64,000 bases of DNA, taken from NCBI GenBank assembly GCA_015689705.1, contig WVSN01000008.1:1-64000 (forward strand), given 5' to 3'. The translations under genes and the position numbers were made by a program. The notes under the pieces are model-generated. The model was not told the DNA's origin, did no database searches, and saw only the letters and a list, made by a program, of their open reading frames with translations. The first letter of the stretch is position 1. Every line of letters begins with the position of its first letter. Of this stretch, positions 60,689-64,000 are shown piece by piece. The stretch is from Rhodobacterales bacterium HKCCE3408. GTDB taxonomy: Bacteria; Pseudomonadota; Alphaproteobacteria; Rhodobacterales; Rhodobacteraceae.

Positions 60689-62425
60689 TTACTGGGCGGC
60701 GCGGACCGCCGGTGCGGGGTGCGACAGGGCCTGCCACGCATCGTATTGCGACAGGAACACCCGGCCGTTCAGATCGTCGATGAAGTGCGACTTACGCAGC
60801 CGGTCCATGACCGGGCCTTTCACCTCGGACAGGTGCAGCCCGACGTCCATGTCCCGGAGGCGCTGATTGATCGCCTCGAGACTTTCGAGCGCCGAGAAAT
60901 CGACCTCGTTCACCGCAGAGAACATGAGTACGACATTCCGGATATCGCTTCCGGAGGTGACACGCGCCTGGATCAGGTCCTCCAGAAAGCGGGCGTTCAC
61001 AAAGTAGAGGCTTTCGTCCACGCGCAGGGTCAGGAGCGCGGGATCGGTCTCGACATCGTGGCGCAGGACATTGCGGAAATGTTGCGTGCCGGGAACGAGG
61101 CCGACCTCGGCGACGTGCGGCCGCGACGTCTTGTAGAGATGCAGCAGGACCGAGATCGCGACGCCCGAGGCCACGCCGACCTCGACCCCGAGGACGAGCG
61201 TCAGAAGGATCGTCGCTGCGACAGCGGTGAAATCGGCGCGTGAATAGCCCCATGTCTTCTTCAGGATCGACAGGTCGACGAGGCTGAGGACGGCGACGAT
61301 GATCGTGGCCGCGAGCGTGGCATTCGGCAGGTAGTAGACGAGCGGCGTCAGCGCCAATGCCGCGATAGCGAGCCCGATCGCGGTGTAGATACCGGCAGCC
61401 GGCGTCTCGGCGCCCGCGTCGAAATTCACGACCGAGCGGGAGAAACCGCCAGTGACGGGGAAACCGCCGGTGAATGCCGCGCCGAGGTTTGCGGCGCCGA
61501 GGCCGATCAGTTCCTGGTCGGGATCGATGCGCTGGCGCTTCTTTGCGGCCAGGGTCTGGGCGACCGAGATCGACTCCACGAAACCGATGACGGAAATGAG
61601 GATCGCCGGCACCAGAAGCGCGCCGACAAGCTCGCCCGAGACGCCCGGCAGGGTCAGGGGCGGCAGGCTTTGCGGAACGTCGCCGACGATGCGGACTCCG
61701 CGATCGGCAAGACCGAACCCCCAGACCGAGAGCGTGGTGACGACGACAGCCGCGACCGGGCCCGCCTTCGTTAGAATGTCGGCGAGCAGCGGCCCGGCGC
61801 CGAGCCGCTTCAGCAGCGGCTTCAGGTTGCCGCGAACCCAGAACAGGAAGCCGGTGGCCAGGACACCGATCAGCACCGTGATCCCGTTGACCTCGTTCAG
61901 ATGCGCGTAGATCGAGTTCAGCATCTCGGGCAGCGTGTGACCCGAGGCGCTGACGCCCAGAATGTGCTTCAGCTGGCTGACCGCGATCAGGATGCCGGAT
62001 GCGGTGATGAAGCCCGCGATCACCGGGTGGCTGAGGAAGTTCGCGAGGAAGCCGAGCCGCAGGACGCCGAGAAGGACGAGGAATCCCCCCGAAAGCGCCG
62101 CGAGCGTTAGCGCCGCGACGGCGTATCCAGCCGTGCCCTGCTCGGCCACCTGCCCGACCGCCGATGCCGTCAGGAGCGAGACGACCGCCACCGGCCCGAC
62201 CGCAAGCGCCCGCGACGTACCGAAGATCGCGTAAAGAATGATCGGTGCGATCGAGGCGTAGATCCCGGCCTCGGGCGGCAGTCCGGCCAGCAGCGCATAG
62301 GCGAGGCTCTGCGGGATCAGCATGATCGTGACGATCACCGCGGCGATAAGGTCGTTGGACAGGGCCTGCCGGGAATAACGGCGGCCCCAGTCGAGAATGG
62401 GCACATAGCGGCTGAGAGCGGTCAT
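60689..62425 (-). CDS. SulP-family anion transporter with STAS domain
   Basis: The product is 578 residues. The membrane part has about 12 to 14 helices and the SulP signature IMLIPQSLAYALLAGLPPEA near the N-terminus, with GLGAANLGAAFTGGFPVTGG later. A cytoplasmic STAS domain follows from about residue 445 (FSALESLEAINQRLRDMDV). SulP proteins move sulfate, bicarbonate or related anions. The neighbouring sulfide:quinone reductase fusion suggests sulfur-anion transport. It converges on the M20 gene with 4 bases between. Confidence 0.9.
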   Translation of the reverse strand: MTALSRYVPILDWGRRYSRQALSNDLIAAVIVTIMLIPQSLAYALLAGLPPEAGIYASIAPIILYAIFGTSRALAVGPVAVVSLLTASAVGQVAEQGTAGYAVAALTLAALSGGFLVLLGVLRLGFLANFLSHPVIAGFITASGILIAVSQLKHILGVSASGHTLPEMLNSIYAHLNEVNGITVLIGVLATGFLFWVRGNLKPLLKRLGAGPLLADILTKAGPVAAVVVTTLSVWGFGLADRGVRIVGDVPQSLPPLTLPGVSGELVGALLVPAILISVIGFVESISVAQTLAAKKRQRIDPDQELIGLGAANLGAAFTGGFPVTGGFSRSVVNFDAGAETPAAGIYTAIGLAIAALALTPLVYYLPNATLAATIIVAVLSLVDLSILKKTWGYSRADFTAVAATILLTLVLGVEVGVASGVAISVLLHLYKTSRPHVAEVGLVPGTQHFRNVLRHDVETDPALLTLRVDESLYFVNARFLEDLIQARVTSGSDIRNVVLMFSAVNEVDFSALESLEAINQRLRDMDVGLHLSEVKGPVMDRLRKSHFIDDLNGRVFLSQYDAWQALSHPAPAVRAAQ

Positions 62426-62512
62426 CGGATCATTCGTTTGCTTCGGTCGCCGCGATGCGGTCGGCCTTTGGGATGGTGGCCGGGGCAGCTCTGCCCTGCC
62501 CCGGCCATTCAG

Positions 62513-64000
62513 TCATTCCGCCGCGACGGTCAGCGGCTCCGGCTTGGCGAGCCATTCCTTGCCGCGCAGCATTGCCTGCCAATAGATCGGCGGCAGCATC
62601 TTCTCTTTCAGAAGCCATGCCGCACGGGTCGGCTTCGTCCCGTCGATAAGCCACTTCGGGAAGGACGGCTTCAGCGCGCCGCCATAGCCGAACTCGGCCA
62701 GAACGATCTTGCCGCGCTCCACGGTCAACGGACAGGAGCCGTAACCGTCGTACTGCACCTTCGGCGCACGCCCCCGGATGTCGGCGACGATGTTCTCGGC
62801 CACCACCGGGGCCTGCTTGCGCGCCGCAGCCGCGGTCTTGGCGTTCGGCGCATTCATCACGTCACCGAGGCTCCAGATGTTGTCGTAGGTCTTGTGACGG
62901 AGCGTCGCCTGATCGACGTCGGCCCATCCCGCCGCATCGGCCAGAGGCGAGACACGGATGAAGTCGGGCGCCGTCTGGGGCGGAACGACATGCATCATGT
63001 CGAATTCGACCGTCACGGTTTCCGGCATGGTGTCGGGCCGCGAGACCTTGAAGGTGGCCGTCTTCGCAGGGCCGTCGACCGCCACGAGATTGTGGAACAG
63101 GTCGAGCGTCACGCCGTACTTCTGGATGTATTCCATCAGCGCCGGCACGTAATCCTTCACGCCGAACAGCACGCCGCCCGCTGTCATGAAGTGGATGTCG
63201 ATGTCCTTCAGGCGGCCATTGCGGAACCAGGTATCGGCCGAGAGATACATCGCCTTCTGCGGTGCGCCCGCGCATTTGATCGGCATCGGCGGCTGCGTGA
63301 ACAGCGCGCGGCCCGATTTCATCTCCTGCACGAGCTGCCAGGTATAGGGCGCGAGATCGTAGCGGTAGTTCGAGGTCACGCCGTTGCGTCCGAGCGTTTC
63401 GGTCAGGCCCTCGACCGCGCCCCAGTCGAGCTTCAGACCGGGGCAGACGACGAGCCGGTCGTATTTCACAACCCGGCAGCCGTCGAGGATCACGGCATTG
63501 TCGGCGGGTTCGAACGCGGCGACGGCCGCCTTGATCCAGGTGACACCGCGCGGAATGAGCGAGCCCATCGTCTTCGCGGTCTCGCTGGCCTCGAAAATGC
63601 CGCCGCCCACCATCGTCCAGCCCGGCTGGTAATAGTGGATGTCGGCCGGATCGATGATGGCGATGGACAGGTCCGACTTGCGCGATTTCAGGCTCGCGGC
63701 CGTCGAAATGCCCCCGGCCCCGCCGCCCACGATGACGACATCGAATTTGGCGTCTCCGGTATCGGTGGGCGTCCGGCCGCCATTGGCGATCCGGCGCGCT
63801 ACGCCGGCCATGTCATAGCCGGCACCTTTCGTCGCCGCGAGGATCTCGGGCAAAGGTCGCGTCCCGGCCTCTCGCAGCGACCAGAGCGTCGCCGACCGCG
63901 TGCCCGTCCGGCAATAGGCCAGGACCGGCCGCGGCAGGGCGTCGAACGCCTCGCCGAAGGCGGCGACGTCCGCGTCGCCCACCTTTCCGGCCTGAACCGG
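62513..64000 (-). CDS. DUF442 phosphatase-like/sulfide:quinone reductase fusion, 5' end outside window
   Basis: The frame stays open to the window edge, so the true start is beyond 64000; the GTG at 63982 is internal. The N-terminal part ends with a CX5R loop (AYCRTGTRSATLW), the mark of the DUF442 tyrosine-phosphatase-like domain often linked with persulfide dioxygenases. The rest is an FAD flavoprotein of the sulfide:quinone reductase type: VIVGGGAGGISTA, Cys in VVCPGLKLDWG, IKCAGAPQKAMY, and DGYGSCPLTVERGK. It likely oxidises sulfide to protect the cell. It lies 87 bases upstream of the SulP gene on the same strand. Confidence 0.9.
   Translation of the reverse strand, partial: PVQAGKVGDADVAAFGEAFDALPRPVLAYCRTGTRSATLWSLREAGTRPLPEILAATKGAGYDMAGVARRIANGGRTPTDTGDAKFDVVIVGGGAGGISTAASLKSRKSDLSIAIIDPADIHYYQPGWTMVGGGIFEASETAKTMGSLIPRGVTWIKAAVAAFEPADNAVILDGCRVVKYDRLVVCPGLKLDWGAVEGLTETLGRNGVTSNYRYDLAPYTWQLVQEMKSGRALFTQPPMPIKCAGAPQKAMYLSADTWFRNGRLKDIDIHFMTAGGVLFGVKDYVPALMEYIQKYGVTLDLFHNLVAVDGPAKTATFKVSRPDTMPETVTVEFDMMHVVPPQTAPDFIRVSPLADAAGWADVDQATLRHKTYDNIWSLGDVMNAPNAKTAAAARKQAPVVAENIVADIRGRAPKVQYDGYGSCPLTVERGKIVLAEFGYGGALKPSFPKWLIDGTKPTRAAWLLKEKMLPPIYWQAMLRGKEWLAKPEPLTVAAE

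Noticed and set aside
62513-63982. Complete SQR gene starting at GTG 63982
   Set aside because: The frame remains open to the window edge and the residues before 63982 continue the DUF442 domain, so the gene is cut by the window.

Overview
The window reads as chromosomal DNA of an alphaproteobacterium, most likely a member of the Rhodobacterales (Rhodobacteraceae). The DNA is strongly GC-rich. Genes are tightly packed, often with 4-base ATGA overlaps. A polyol operon has the smoEFGKS-mtlK order known from Rhodobacter sphaeroides, and a terminator motif typical of the group lies near 35.8 kb. I saw no rRNA, tRNA, CRISPR array, insertion sequence or phage gene, and no gap longer than 300 bases between genes. 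Strand usage is mixed and the content is mostly accessory catabolism.

Layout. 1-6972 (+): a compact locus encoding an FHA protein (cut by the window edge), a PP2C phosphatase, a G-domain-like protein with a broken P-loop, a 706-residue dynamin-like GTPase, a second GTPase, a small protein resembling Roadblock/LC7, and an unknown 260-residue protein. This looks like a phosphorylation-gated GTPase machine and is the best candidate for an undescribed system. 6962-9485 (-): cytochrome bd-type quinol oxidase of the cyanide-insensitive kind with a 34-residue accessory protein. 9652-20501: thiolase; a glutamine-synthetase-like ligase with an iron alcohol dehydrogenase; two receiver proteins, one lacking the phospho-acceptor; an acyl-CoA synthetase; threonine catabolism (kbl-tdh); a single-domain receiver overlapping an aldose 1-epimerase.

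20509-28115 (-): sorbitol/mannitol operon (ABC importer, two dehydrogenases) with its LacI-type regulator and candidate operators. 28181-31651 (-): carnitine-degradation genes (dehydrogenase with a C-terminal extension, 3-dehydrocarnitine-cleavage-type enzyme) and a LysR regulator with two DNA-binding domains. 31814-35735 (+): an aromatic meta-cleavage lower pathway (4-oxalomesaconate hydratase, tautomerase and aldolase) in which the only ring-cleavage candidate is a VOC-fold extradiol dioxygenase. 35865-39612: amino-sugar catabolism (nagA, ROK kinase, divergent nagB) with a regulator that joins an RpiR DNA-binding domain to a DeoR effector domain. 39618-43167: outlying phosphonate genes (phnM, a 2H phosphoesterase, an EamA exporter, phnF).

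43268-47571 (+): a four-gene unit of unclear function (M19-dipeptidase-like protein, unknown 553-residue protein, DUF3726 protein, Ldh2-type reductase). 47578-53126: a sugar ABC importer without its own ATPase, a GH5-like glycosidase and a divergent LacI regulator. 53150-60684: a PotABCD-like importer divergent from an ectoine-hydrolase-like M24 protein and an M20 deacylase, plausibly one uptake-and-hydrolysis pathway. 60689-64000 (-): a SulP transporter and a phosphatase-like/sulfide:quinone reductase fusion cut by the window end. All identifications come from reading motifs and gene order; no database search was run.
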